This document shows positions 1 to 7,775 of a DNA stretch of 23,422 nt, in pieces. The stretch is from the NCBI GenBank assembly GCA_034659475.1, contig JAYEHK010000033.1:1-23422 (forward strand), given 5' to 3'. The notes beneath the pieces were generated by a model that did no database searches, was not told the DNA's origin, and saw only the letters and a list, made by a program, of their open reading frames with translations. Origin of the DNA: JAYEHK01 sp034659475 (GTDB taxonomy: Bacteria > Bacillota > Syntrophomonadia > Syntrophomonadales > Syntrophomonadaceae). Numbering within the stretch: position 1 is the stretch's first letter; every line of letters begins with the position of its first letter. Position numbers and translations under genes: made by a program.

Positions 1-236
1 GCGTAAATCTGCATCCTATTTAAACGACCAGAGGGAGTATCAGTGGTACCCGTAGGGTGCGTTAAAATCGTTCCCTTCCCCGGTTGCACACTGATTTTCA
101 TCTGTGGTTGTGTCGTGCAGACATGGGGGGTTAGTACGAAAATAGAAAAGTTAAATAGACACACCCTTACGGGTACCACACTCAAGAGTACCACTGATAC
201 TCCCTTCGGTCGTAATTAAGGATGCGGGTTTACACG
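1..236. repeat. MITE-like imperfect inverted repeat, cut by window edge
   Basis: Positions 1-49 match the reverse complement of about 188-235 at roughly 40 of 49 positions, with small indels. The inner part, GAGGGAGTATCAGTGGTAC (31-49) against 188-206, differs at one base. A second inner pairing joins 43-59 to 162-179. The arms enclose about 110 bp that include one copy of the intergenic element also found near 17200. No ORF is present. The arrangement resembles a non-autonomous mobile element or a large intergenic palindrome. The left end is missing, so target duplications cannot be checked. Confidence 0.6.
59..137 (+). repeat. Intergenic repeat element, copy A
   Basis: GCGTTAAAATCGTTCCC (59-75) is identical to 17197-17213. 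The match continues for about 35 further bases through CTGATTTTCATC and GGTTGTG with a few substitutions, then degenerates into a shared GG..TTAGT end. It lies inside the inverted repeat at 1-236. It has no coding potential. It is a dispersed intergenic repeat of unknown function. Confidence 0.65.
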
Positions 237-257
237 GATTTTTTTAATGGGTCAGAA

Positions 258-315
258 GCTGAAGCTTCCTATAAGATAATAGAGAAATTTTTATCTCCAT
301 AGTGAAGGCTTCAGC
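258..315. repeat. Long imperfect hairpin
   Basis: GCTGAAGC-TTC-CTAT (258-272) pairs with ATAGTGAAGGCTTCAGC (299-315). Inside it, AGATAA (274-279) pairs with TTATCT (291-296). There is no T-tract after the stem, so it is not a typical terminator. It may be a palindromic repeat unit of the same spacer. Confidence 0.5.
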
Positions 316-340
316 CTCCAGCAACATCTAACCTGTCTAC

Positions 341-381
341 GTTATTTTATCGGTGGTTGTGGCTTGTGACCATGGTGGGTT
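341..381 (+). repeat. Intergenic repeat element, partial copy B
   Basis: Shares TCGGTGGTTGTG followed by a CATGGTGGGTT-like stretch with the 3' halves of the copies at 59-137 and 17197-17291. The 5' half is absent. This is a degenerate or truncated copy. Confidence 0.45.
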
Positions 382-527
382 CCCATGCAAAAGCCAACAA
401 ATTATTACTAATTCCTTAAGTTGGATAACGATTACCTTATTTACAGAGCAATTATTGCATAGGTTAATTCTAATTTATCGGAAGATAAAGCATTCTCTAT
501 GTGTTAAAGAAGAATATTAAAAAAGTC

Positions 528-712
528 CGTGTAAGTTCGAAAAGTCTGCGTAATCTGCGTCTATTCGTCCCCCTTGTGTTCCGGTTTCTAAATTAAAAGG
601 GTTTCATAAAAGTATGAATCCTCCTTTATGGTTTAAGAAACGCTCAATCAAATTTCAAAAAATGGTCCGCGGAAGTCCATTAAGTCCGCGTAGTCCTTGT
701 CTATTCGTTCCT
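528..712. repeat. Two blocks of decamer-like GTCCGCGTA repeats
   Basis: Block 1 (about 528-571) and block 2 (about 663-712) each contain serial AGTCYGCGTA-type units about 10 bp apart, and both end in (T)GTCTATTCGT or CGTCTATTCGT. They are direct copies of one another and resemble the decamers at 17111-17200. The rest of 380-760 is AT-rich with no ORF and no other structure that I can support. Confidence 0.5.
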
Positions 713-756
713 TTCTCGAACTTCGCATTATCTGTCAACTGCGAAAACGGGTGTAA

Positions 757-767
757 TGGTATATAAT
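757..767 (+). promoter_or_regulatory. Probable sigma-A -10 element for the nucleoside kinase
   Basis: TATAAT at 762-767 lies 21 bp before the start codon. The region 17 bp upstream (TGCGAA, about 740) is a poor -35. Only the -10 is convincing. Confidence 0.4.
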
Positions 768-788
768 AGCCTATAAGGGAGGAGGGGA

Positions 789-2465
789 ATGATGAGTAAT
801 TTGCGTAAGGATTCTTCTACTATTGAGGTTGAGATAAAAGATCTGGGGATATACAGCGTAGTTCGTGGAACAACGCTTGGTGAGCTGGCGGATTCTTTAC
901 AGGATGAAGTCACTTACCCGGTAGTGGGAGGAATCATTCATAATACGATGAGAGACCTTAGTCGTCGTTTGGAAGAAGATACGACGATGGAATTTGTGAA
1001 TTTGAATGGTGAAGATGGTGCCGGTATCTACCGTAGGAGTGCTGCATTTTTGTTGATTAAGGCGTGTCGCGATGAGTTCCCTGATCGAAAAATAATGATT
1101 AAGCATACCCTATCAAATGGACTTTATTGCGAGTTTGTTGGTTATGAATGTACAGCCTCTGATGTGGAACAGATCAAGGCTAGGATGGTGGACTTGATCC
1201 AAAAAGATCTTATGATAAGAAGATCGCTGATGAGCAGAAGGGAAGCCGAGGAAATCTTTATTAGTCAGGAACAAATAGATAAAACCCAGATCCTGGCTGC
1301 GAGGGGACGTAAGAATGCCCACGTATATGAGTTAGATGGTTTTTATGAATACTTTTATGGGCATATGGTGCACCGAACAGGTGTCCTTGATCGTTTTGAT
1401 CTATTGTATTATACGCCGGGGATGGTTCTCCAAACACCGAGAAAAGGAGATCAGGGACAGATTCAAGAGTATCATGAACAACCTAAGCTTGCGGCTATTT
1501 ATCAGGAAGCCAAACAATGGGCTGATATGCTGGAACTTCCAACACTGTCAGCATTAAATGCAATGATAGATGCAGGGAACATTGATGACGTTATTCGAGT
1601 GAATGAAGCGTTACATGAAAAAAAGATTGCCCATATTGCGGATAAGATATGCAGTGATCCTAACATTAGGGTCGTATTAATCTCGGGCCCATCTTCATCT
1701 GGAAAAACGACGTTTGCTCAAAGATTATTAATACAACTACGCGTGAATGGCAGAAAACCTGTGTCCATTTCTCTGGATAATTATTTCATAGATAAAGTTA
1801 AAACGCCGCTGGATGAGGATGGAGATTATGACTTTGAAGCGATTGAGGCCTTAAAACTTGATCTGTTTAATGAACATTTAGGGCAGTTGATTGATGGTGA
1901 GGAGGTTGAACTTCCTGTCTACAATTTCAAAAATGGAACCTGTGAGACCAAAGGTCTGCTGATGAAGGTTCCGGAAGGTGAGCCAATTATTATTGAAGGG
2001 ATACATGGCTTGAACGATCGCCTTACCTGGAGCATTCCTACGGAACAAAAATTTAAGATTTATATCAGTGCGTTAACACAGTTAAACATTGATAGGAGTA
2101 ATCGTATTCCTACCACAGATAGCCGGTTGCTGCGAAGGATTATCAGAGATAGCAGGACGAGGGGATATGAAGCGCTGGACACCATTAAGAGATGGCCCTC
2201 TGTGCGAAGAGGTGAAGAAAAAAACATTTTCCCGTTTCAAGAAAATGCGGATATAATGTTTAATTCGTCATTAATGTATGAACTGGCCGTCTTAAAACCG
2301 ATAGCAGAGCCTTTATTAGAGCAAATCACTCCAGATAGCAGGGAGTATATTGAAGCCAGAAGACTGCTTAAATTCCTGAGTTACTTTCATGCTGTGCCAA
2401 CCACGAGCATTCCGCCTAATTCGATTCTTAGAGAATTTGTTGGGGATAGTTGGTTCAGAACCTAA
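789..2465 (+). CDS. Nucleoside kinase: TGS/ThrRS-like N-terminus with uridine kinase domain
   Basis: This 558-residue protein has the layout of the Firmicute uridine kinase-like family. A TGS-like domain (about 8-80) and a region resembling the threonyl-tRNA synthetase second additional domain (about 90-250) precede a P-loop kinase of the Udk/PRK family. The P-loop GPSSSGKTT spans 300-308, followed by the typical ISLDNYF segment and the EGIHGLN segment. By family knowledge it is a cytosolic kinase phosphorylating a nucleoside, probably uridine or cytidine. The substrate is not proven and the role of the synthetase-like part is unclear. The start ATG follows GGAGGGG; a second ATG comes directly after it. 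Length is normal and a terminator follows, so it appears to be a single-gene unit. Confidence 0.85.
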   Translation: MMSNLRKDSSTIEVEIKDLGIYSVVRGTTLGELADSLQDEVTYPVVGGIIHNTMRDLSRRLEEDTTMEFVNLNGEDGAGIYRRSAAFLLIKACRDEFPDRKIMIKHTLSNGLYCEFVGYECTASDVEQIKARMVDLIQKDLMIRRSLMSRREAEEIFISQEQIDKTQILAARGRKNAHVYELDGFYEYFYGHMVHRTGVLDRFDLLYYTPGMVLQTPRKGDQGQIQEYHEQPKLAAIYQEAKQWADMLELPTLSALNAMIDAGNIDDVIRVNEALHEKKIAHIADKICSDPNIRVVLISGPSSSGKTTFAQRLLIQLRVNGRKPVSISLDNYFIDKVKTPLDEDGDYDFEAIEALKLDLFNEHLGQLIDGEEVELPVYNFKNGTCETKGLLMKVPEGEPIIIEGIHGLNDRLTWSIPTEQKFKIYISALTQLNIDRSNRIPTTDSRLLRRIIRDSRTRGYEALDTIKRWPSVRRGEEKNIFPFQENADIMFNSSLMYELAVLKPIAEPLLEQITPDSREYIEARRLLKFLSYFHAVPTTSIPPNSILREFVGDSWFRT

Positions 2466-2470
2466 TCAAT

Positions 2471-2509
2471 AAAAAAACAACCAGATTTAGCGATCTGGTT
2501 GTTTTTTTA
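2471..2509 (+). terminator. Rho-independent terminator after nucleoside kinase
   Basis: AACAACCAGAT pairs with ATCTGGTTGTT around the loop TTAGCG (2487-2492) and is followed by a T-run. The A-run before the stem makes it potentially bidirectional. Confidence 0.9.
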
Positions 2510-2525
2510 TTTAATATTAAATCAG

Positions 2526-2542
2526 TGTAAAATTTGTGTAAA
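2526..2542 (-). promoter_or_regulatory. Putative Pho box upstream of phoP
   Basis: TGTAAA-ATTTG-TGTAAA on the plus strand reads TTTACA-N5-TTTACA on the minus strand, an exact 11-bp direct repeat. This fits the TT(A/T/C)ACA-N5 repeat known for PhoP in Bacillus. It lies about 84 bp before the phoP start, which suggests autoregulation. The orientation opposite to the gene is a caveat. A possible -10, TATGAT, is at 2586-2591. Confidence 0.55.
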
Positions 2543-2625
2543 AAATACAAAAGCTATTTTCATTCGGGTGTATTACAGATACGATTATGATAAAGGCTAA
2601 ACGTTAATGATTAGAGGTGGATAAA

Positions 2626-3333
2626 ATGAATGGCAAAATTTTAGTGATTGATGATGAAGAAGCACTGGTACGGCTGATTACGTATAATCTTGTGAAAGAA
2701 GGGTTTGTCACAGTATCTGCTTTTGATGGGAATGAAGGATGGCAGATGATTGAACAGGAACAACCGGATTTGATTATATTGGATTTAATGCTTCCGGGTA
2801 AAGATGGATTGGAAATCTGCCGTGATCTGCGAAAAAAAAATGTGCGCATTCCGATTATTATGCTGACTGCCAGAGACGATGAGATTGACCGAGTGTTAGG
2901 ACTGGAACTGGGAGCAGATGATTATGTGACCAAACCGTTTAGTGTTAGGGAATTAACTGCTCGTGTAAAAGCAGTTTTAAGGCGCAATTATAACCAGGAA
3001 GAAGACCTTGACTGTGAGCGCGAAATTGTTGTAGGAAGGTTTATTATTAAACCAGACAAATATGAAATATTTATAGATCACGAATTATTGGATTTGACAC
3101 TAAAAGAATATGAATTGCTTGAATTGCTTGTTCGCAATAAAGGCAGGGTTTTAAAAAGAGAGTATCTGCTGCAGGTGCTTTGGGATTACGCAGAAGGTGT
3201 AAATACACGTGTTCTGGATGTTCACATCAGTAAATTAAGGGATAAAATTGAACCGGATAACAAGAATCCTAAATATATCAAAACCATCAGGGGGTTAGGG
3301 TATAAATTTGAGGTTGGAAGTCATGACGAATAA
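2626..3333 (+). CDS. phoP: Phosphate regulon response regulator PhoP/PhoB (OmpR family)
   Basis: This is a cytosolic DNA-binding response regulator of 235 residues. The receiver domain (about 3-118) shows the acidic pair D9-D10, phospho-acceptor D53 in LDLMLPGKDG, T81 and K103 in the VTKPF motif. A winged-helix Trans_reg_C domain (about 135-232) ends with the RVLDVHISKLRDKI and IRGLGYKF signatures. I chose ATG 2626 because AGAGGTGG (2613-2620) is well placed before it; a GTG at 2617 would lie inside that ribosome site. The gene overlaps the kinase gene by 11 bp, so the two are probably translationally coupled. The assignment to phosphate control rests on its pairing with phoR and on the pst genes downstream. 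Confidence 0.9.
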   Translation: MNGKILVIDDEEALVRLITYNLVKEGFVTVSAFDGNEGWQMIEQEQPDLIILDLMLPGKDGLEICRDLRKKNVRIPIIMLTARDDEIDRVLGLELGADDYVTKPFSVRELTARVKAVLRRNYNQEEDLDCEREIVVGRFIIKPDKYEIFIDHELLDLTLKEYELLELLVRNKGRVLKREYLLQVLWDYAEGVNTRVLDVHISKLRDKIEPDNKNPKYIKTIRGLGYKFEVGSHDE

Positions 3334-5086
3334 AGTTCAATGGCGATTAACCGGAACTTACTTATTGCTTATTGTAATTTTGCTTTCCATTTCCGGAATG
3401 ATTGCGTATTTCAGCTTTAAGGCCTATTACGTAAATAATTTAGAAGAGACTATGGACAGAGAGGCCTCTCTGGTTGTTCAATTAATATCAATCAATGATA
3501 CAGGAACAAATGAGACTAATTCGTATCAAAATATCTGCGATACAGCTGCTGAGGAAATGACCAGGATCACTATTATTGATAGGAATGGTAAGGTACTGGG
3601 GGATTCCGTTTTCGATGTTAATGAGATGGATAATCATTCGAATCGTCCGGAAGTATTCAGCGCATTAAAGGGAGAACAGGGTGTATCGCAGCGTTATAGT
3701 AAAACTGCAGAGATGGAAATGGTATATGTGGCGATTCCTTTTGTAACAGCCAATCTAAGTGGTGCTGTTCGCATAGCAAAACCGCTGGTTTATCTTAATA
3801 CGATCTATCAGAAGATTTTATCCATTGTTTTTTTGGCCATACTGATTGCAGGTTTTATTGCGCTGTTACTAAGCATGGTGATGGCGGAACGTTTTTCGCG
3901 TCCCATTCATGAAATGACAGAGGCAGTAAAGGACATTAGTCGTGGAAATTTCAAAAGAAAGATTAGCAGTGCTTGGGAAGATGAATTCGGTTTATTAGCA
4001 AATGCTTTCAATGATATGGGGGATTATATTGATCGGGGAATTTCTGAAATATCTGAAATAAATAATCGGTTCAGAATTCTGCTTGAAAATACTATTAATG
4101 GCATATTGATGGTGAATAGCATTGGAAATATAACCTACGCTAATCCAGTTGCGATTATGTTACTGGGTTTTCCTGAAAACGTTACAGGCAGAAGATATGC
4201 GGAGTTGATCAGTGATTATGAGATGTTGGAAACGATTCAGCATGTAAACAAGACGAAGAAGTCGATTCGTAAAGATATAACCATGCATGTGCTGGGGTCC
4301 AAGGTGGTTGAACTCAATGCGGTTCCTATTGAAGGCAGCGAAGTTGCCTATCAGGGGGTTCTGATTATCTTGCATGACATTTCTGAAACACGACGTCTGG
4401 AGAAGGTAAGAAAAGACTTTGTTGCCAATGTCTCGCATGAATTAAAGACACCGGTTGCGACGATCAGTGGATTTGCTGAAACGCTTCTTGCAGAAGGGGC
4501 GCAAGGCTCGGAAAATACGATGGAATTTACGCAGATTATTTATGATGAGGCCCAGAGATTAGGTTGTTTAATTAACCAATTACTTGAATTATCAAAGCTT
4601 GAATCAGATAACAAAAAACTGGACAAAACGGAAATTGACCTTAAACAATTGATTCAGCAGGCGGTTGAAATTGTGCAAAGAAGAAACACCAGGAATGATT
4701 TAGTCATTACTTATCAGACAGATAGCACTGATCCAGTCTATATTTTTAGTCATCCTGATGCCATCACCCAGGTCCTCAATAACTTCCTTGATAATGCGAT
4801 AAACTATAGTCCGGATGGAGGAATAATAACGGTTGAACTTAAAGAATCGGAGGGCTTAATTCAAATTGATGTTACCGATCAGGGGGTTGGTATTCCCCAA
4901 AAAGACTTACCCAGAATATTTGAGCGGTTTTACAGGGTGGATAAGGATCGTTCGAGAAAAACAGGGGGGACTGGGCTCGGACTATCTATTGTTAAGCACA
5001 TTGTAGAAAACCTTGGCGGCAGTGTGACGGTTCAAAGCCTGCCGGGTGAGGGCTCAACCTTTTCGGCGATTTTCCCTAATAAATAA
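3323..5086 (+). CDS. phoR: Phosphate regulon sensor histidine kinase PhoR
   Basis: This is a membrane sensor kinase of 587 residues that phosphorylates PhoP. Order: transmembrane helix 1 (about 8-30), an extracytoplasmic sensor region (about 35-160), transmembrane helix 2 (about 165-190), HAMP, a PAS domain (about 250-355), HisKA with the phospho-accepting H372 in SHELKTP, and HATPase_c. The ATPase part has the N-box NFLDNAIN, the G1 motif DQGVG from D519, and a GGTGLGLSI G2 box near 548. The chosen ATG 3323 has GAGGT upstream. A TTG at 3308 in the same frame has no better ribosome site. Domain order and size match Firmicute PhoR. The signal probably reaches it through PstSCAB-PhoU, encoded just downstream. 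Confidence 0.88.
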   Translation: MTNKVQWRLTGTYLLLIVILLSISGMIAYFSFKAYYVNNLEETMDREASLVVQLISINDTGTNETNSYQNICDTAAEEMTRITIIDRNGKVLGDSVFDVNEMDNHSNRPEVFSALKGEQGVSQRYSKTAEMEMVYVAIPFVTANLSGAVRIAKPLVYLNTIYQKILSIVFLAILIAGFIALLLSMVMAERFSRPIHEMTEAVKDISRGNFKRKISSAWEDEFGLLANAFNDMGDYIDRGISEISEINNRFRILLENTINGILMVNSIGNITYANPVAIMLLGFPENVTGRRYAELISDYEMLETIQHVNKTKKSIRKDITMHVLGSKVVELNAVPIEGSEVAYQGVLIILHDISETRRLEKVRKDFVANVSHELKTPVATISGFAETLLAEGAQGSENTMEFTQIIYDEAQRLGCLINQLLELSKLESDNKKLDKTEIDLKQLIQQAVEIVQRRNTRNDLVITYQTDSTDPVYIFSHPDAITQVLNNFLDNAINYSPDGGIITVELKESEGLIQIDVTDQGVGIPQKDLPRIFERFYRVDKDRSRKTGGTGLGLSIVKHIVENLGGSVTVQSLPGEGSTFSAIFPNK

Positions 5087-5130
5087 AGTTATTATTATAG
5101 TGATTTAATTCACCGCTGTAGTAAATGTTG

Positions 5131-5278
5131 TGATATAATTGGATAAAATAAATTACACTACTGTAATTTGAGAATGTGAATTATGGTAATCGCTAATGTC
5201 TTTTTCACGGAACCCGAAAGCCTGTAGGTTTTTTATTAATAACCCGTTGCCATTTATCTGGTAAACGGGCTTTTTTTT
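5131..5278 (+). ncRNA. Candidate small transcript in the phoR-pstS spacer
   Basis: An extended -10 promoter (TG at 5131-5132, TATAAT 5134-5139) is followed by a perfect 8-bp hairpin, AAATTACA-CTAC-TGTAATTT (5150-5169), and about 125 nt later by a strong terminator (5243-5278). No convincing ORF lies between. The predicted RNA would run from about 5146 to 5278. I could not match it to a riboswitch class I know. It may be an sRNA or a terminated leader of pstS. The hairpin near the start site could instead be a protein operator. Confidence 0.4.
5243..5278 (+). terminator. Rho-independent terminator in the phoR-pstS spacer
   Basis: CCCGTTGCCA (5243-5252) pairs with TGGT-A-AACGGG (5259-5269), with one bulge and loop TTTATC, followed by eight T (5271-5278). 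It would end phoPR transcripts or the candidate small RNA before pstS. Confidence 0.85.
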
Positions 5279-5337
5279 GTCCTGAAATCACGGTTAGGTT
5301 GGTATTAAAGGCCTGTGACTGGGGCTATATTGAGATG

Positions 5338-5354
5338 TTTACTTTTTCTTTACA
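5338..5354 (+). promoter_or_regulatory. Putative Pho box upstream of pstS
   Basis: TTTACT-TTTTC-TTTACA has the 11-bp period of PhoP sites, with one mismatch, and lies on the coding strand about 105 bp before the pstS start. A weak -10-like TATTTT follows at 5367-5372. This supports PhoP activation of the pst genes. Confidence 0.55.
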
Positions 5355-5392
5355 ATAAATGCGCGATATTTTAAAAGACGGGGACTAGATGG

Positions 5393-5410
5393 TTAACACT
5401 ACGATGTTAA
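5393..5410. promoter_or_regulatory. Inverted repeat TTAACA-N6-TGTTAA before pstS
   Basis: Two perfect 6-bp arms flank CTACGA. The half-site equals a Pho half-site, but the inverted geometry is not that of a PhoP direct repeat. It lies in the probable 5' leader of pstS. It could be a second regulator site or chance. Confidence 0.3.
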
Positions 5411-5459
5411 GGTTTCTTTAGCGCAAATAAAAAACAAAAAAATAGGAGGAATGTACAGA

Positions 5460-6065
5460 ATGAAGAATAGTTTACGGAGAAGGTTTAGCTTTGTACTGTT
5501 AGGTTTAATGCTTTTTGGAGCAGTAATGGCTGGGGGATGTGGCCAACAATCAGCAAATGAAAATCAGGAACCCTCACAGACAGGCAGTGAACTTTCAGGA
5601 AGCTTAACCCTTGCTGGATCAACTTCAGTTCAACCTTTTAGTGAGGTATTAGCAGAAGAATTTATGACAATTCACCCTGATGTACAGGTAAACGTACAGG
5701 GTGGAGGATCTTCCCAGGGTGTTGCTGCAGCGATCTCAGGTGCGGCTGACATCGGAGCTGCTTCCAGAGACCTGAAGGATGAAGAAAAAGAAGCAGAGCC
5801 TGGTATTAAAGCAACTGTAATTGCTATTGATGGTGTTTCCATTGTGGTTCATCCTGAAAATCCAATTCCTGAACTGACGATTGCCCAAGTAAAAGATATC
5901 TACTTGGGCAACATCGTTAACTGGAAGGAGCTTGGCGGAAATGACGCTGTGATCACTGTAATCTGCAGAGAAGATGGATCTGGAACAAGAGATGCATTTG
6001 ACCATATTGTTATGAGCAAAGAGCGTTCTGTAGGGACAATGAGAAGACAAATACAGGGAGAATAA
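5460..6065 (+). CDS. pstS: Phosphate ABC transporter substrate-binding lipoprotein PstS, C-terminally truncated
   Basis: The N-terminal signal peptide ends in an AGGC lipobox (C27), so the protein would be a surface lipoprotein that captures phosphate. Recognisable PstS motifs are AGSTSVQPF, GGGSSQG, ADIGAASRDLK and REDGSGTRDAFD. Only 201 residues are encoded, while family members are usually about 270-300. The reading frame stops soon after the SGTR motif, losing the last part of the second lobe. I infer a deletion reaching towards pstC, or a local sequence error. The protein is probably non-functional if the sequence is right. ATG 5460 is preferred because AGGAGGA at 5444-5450 sits 9 bp before it, whereas it touches the ATG at 5451. 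Pho-box-like sites lie upstream. Confidence 0.8.
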   Translation: MKNSLRRRFSFVLLGLMLFGAVMAGGCGQQSANENQEPSQTGSELSGSLTLAGSTSVQPFSEVLAEEFMTIHPDVQVNVQGGGSSQGVAAAISGAADIGAASRDLKDEEKEAEPGIKATVIAIDGVSIVVHPENPIPELTIAQVKDIYLGNIVNWKELGGNDAVITVICREDGSGTRDAFDHIVMSKERSVGTMRRQIQGE

Positions 6066-6106
6066 GAGATGGCAAAGATCTGAACCTGGAGAATATCATT
6101 CATGGT

Positions 6107-6934
6107 TTGCTCATGCTTTGTGCAGGTATTTTTATACTGGCAATTATCCTCATAACCGTTTTTATTTTTGCAAAAGGACTTCCCTTAATAACGAAAATCG
6201 GCATAGGTAATTTTCTGTTTGAAACGGAATGGAATCCATTAAACGGTGTGTTTGGGATATGGACGATGTTTATCGGATCACTGGCTGTAACCTTTGCATC
6301 ACTTTTATGGGCTGTACCGCTCGGGTTAGCGACAGCAGTTTTCATGGCGGAAGTAGCACCAGCTTATGTGGGGCGTCTTCTGGGGAGTTTTGTTGAACTA
6401 CTGGCAGGGATTCCCTCAGTTGTCTTTGGTTTTATTGGCTTGATTTTGATTGTCCCTTTTATTCGTCAGCATTTTGGAGGATCGGGATTGAGTGTTCTTG
6501 CAGGCGCTATTGTTTTGGGGATTATGATTCTTCCCACCATTATTACTATATCAAGAGATTCAATACTTGCTGTTCCCAAAGAATACAAGGAAGGTTCATT
6601 GGCGTTGGGGGCAACTCACTATCAAAGTATTTCTCATGTCATTCTCCCAGCAGCAAAGTCGGGTATCATAACAGCAATTGTTCTTGGAATGGGGCGTGCC
6701 ATTGGCGAGACAATGGCGGTCGTAATGGTTACAGGTAATTCGGCCGTAATACCTAATTCACTGCTTTCATCCACCCGTACGATGACGAGTAATATTGTCA
6801 TTGAAATGGGCTATGCAGTAGGGGATCATCAGGCTGCCTTGTTTGCGACGGGTACAATTCTGTTTATATTCATTGTAATTCTTAATCTATTGGTTGGCAT
6901 TTATACCAGGAAAGGGCGTTTAAATGGGTCATAA
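6107..6934 (+). CDS. pstC: Phosphate ABC transporter permease PstC, start damaged
   Basis: This is an inner-membrane permease subunit, one half of the phosphate channel, with about six transmembrane helices. The permease core shows GIPSVVFGFIGL, and the loop that contacts PstB is visible as KEGSLALGATHYQSI. The only usual start codon in frame is TTG 6107, with no good ribosome site; GGAG at 6088-6091 lies too far upstream. The frame is open from 6002, and the residues before the TTG (about 6062-6106, ending LENIIHG) look like a natural PstC N-terminus. One added base near 6056-6060 would join them to ATG 6039. So the start was probably lost with the end of pstS. The gene overlaps pstA by 11 bp. 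Confidence 0.8.
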   Translation: MLMLCAGIFILAIILITVFIFAKGLPLITKIGIGNFLFETEWNPLNGVFGIWTMFIGSLAVTFASLLWAVPLGLATAVFMAEVAPAYVGRLLGSFVELLAGIPSVVFGFIGLILIVPFIRQHFGGSGLSVLAGAIVLGIMILPTIITISRDSILAVPKEYKEGSLALGATHYQSISHVILPAAKSGIITAIVLGMGRAIGETMAVVMVTGNSAVIPNSLLSSTRTMTSNIVIEMGYAVGDHQAALFATGTILFIFIVILNLLVGIYTRKGRLNGS

Positions 6935-7763
6935 AAGAAGCGTAAAAGACATTGTGATAACCACAGGATTATGGCTTGCAGCAGCGGTCATTGTCGGGGT
7001 ACTCTTTGTAATTGTGGCCTATGTATTTGCAAAAGGGATATCAGCTATTAATTTTGAATTCATTTTTCAGGCGCCCAAAAGAGCAGGGCAAGAAGGTGGG
7101 ATATCAACAGCAATTGTGGGCACATTGTACCTAACCTTGGTATCTATATTGATCGCCGTCCCGATCGGCGTTGGGGCAGCTGTATATCTGCAGGAATATG
7201 CAAACAGCAGGAGTAAATTCGCCTATGTCGTTGGTCTTACTGCCGAGACGTTGGCAGGCATTCCCTCCATCCTATATGGACTTTTTGGGTTTGTGTTCTT
7301 TGTAATCTTTCTGGGCATGGGTTGGTCTATTTTGTCGGGGAGTATGACCCTCGCGATTATGATTCTTCCTACGATAACCAGAACGGCACAGGAAGCAATA
7401 TTATCAGTTCCCCGGGAGTACCGAGAAAACAGTCTGGCGTTGGGCGCAACACTTTGGCAGACAATCTCTAAAGTGGTCTTGCCTTCTGCATTACCTGGCA
7501 TAGTGACAGGTATAATCCTGTCTGTCGGCAGAGCAGTCGGTGAAACCGCTGCACTAATTCTGACGGCTGGAAGCTCTCTTAACATGCCCATGACGCTTGG
7601 AGATCTGGCGAGAACAATGGCAGTTCATCTGTATGTGCTTGCCATGGAAGGTTTGTCAATGGAACGAGCCTTTGGGACAGCATTCTTGATTGTTGTAATG
7701 GTTTTGATTATAAACTATCTGGCGAATTTCAGCCTTCGAAGACTGTCAAATTCAATGAAATAA
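6924..7763 (+). CDS. pstA: Phosphate ABC transporter permease PstA
   Basis: This is the second permease subunit, partner of PstC in the membrane. It has 279 residues, the usual size, with about six transmembrane segments. The binding-protein-dependent permease domain (about 65-270) shows AGIPSILYGLFG and the coupling loop REYRENSLALGATLWQTI, followed by the conserved GRAVGETAAL stretch. The ATG lies inside the end of pstC (11-bp overlap), typical of coupled translation of the two permeases. No irregularity is seen. Confidence 0.93.
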   Translation: MGHKRSVKDIVITTGLWLAAAVIVGVLFVIVAYVFAKGISAINFEFIFQAPKRAGQEGGISTAIVGTLYLTLVSILIAVPIGVGAAVYLQEYANSRSKFAYVVGLTAETLAGIPSILYGLFGFVFFVIFLGMGWSILSGSMTLAIMILPTITRTAQEAILSVPREYRENSLALGATLWQTISKVVLPSALPGIVTGIILSVGRAVGETAALILTAGSSLNMPMTLGDLARTMAVHLYVLAMEGLSMERAFGTAFLIVVMVLIINYLANFSLRRLSNSMK

Positions 7764-7775
7764 GGAGGCAGGATA

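Noticed and set aside
258..315. Hairpin considered as a terminator of an upstream gene
   Set aside because: No T-tract follows and no gene ends nearby in the window.
2617..2625. GTG 2617 as the phoP start
   Set aside because: It overlaps the ribosome binding site that serves ATG 2626.
5131..5278. Known riboswitch class (cyclic-di-GMP, fluoride, THF, others)
   Set aside because: None of the conserved core sequences I know is present; kept only as a candidate small transcript.
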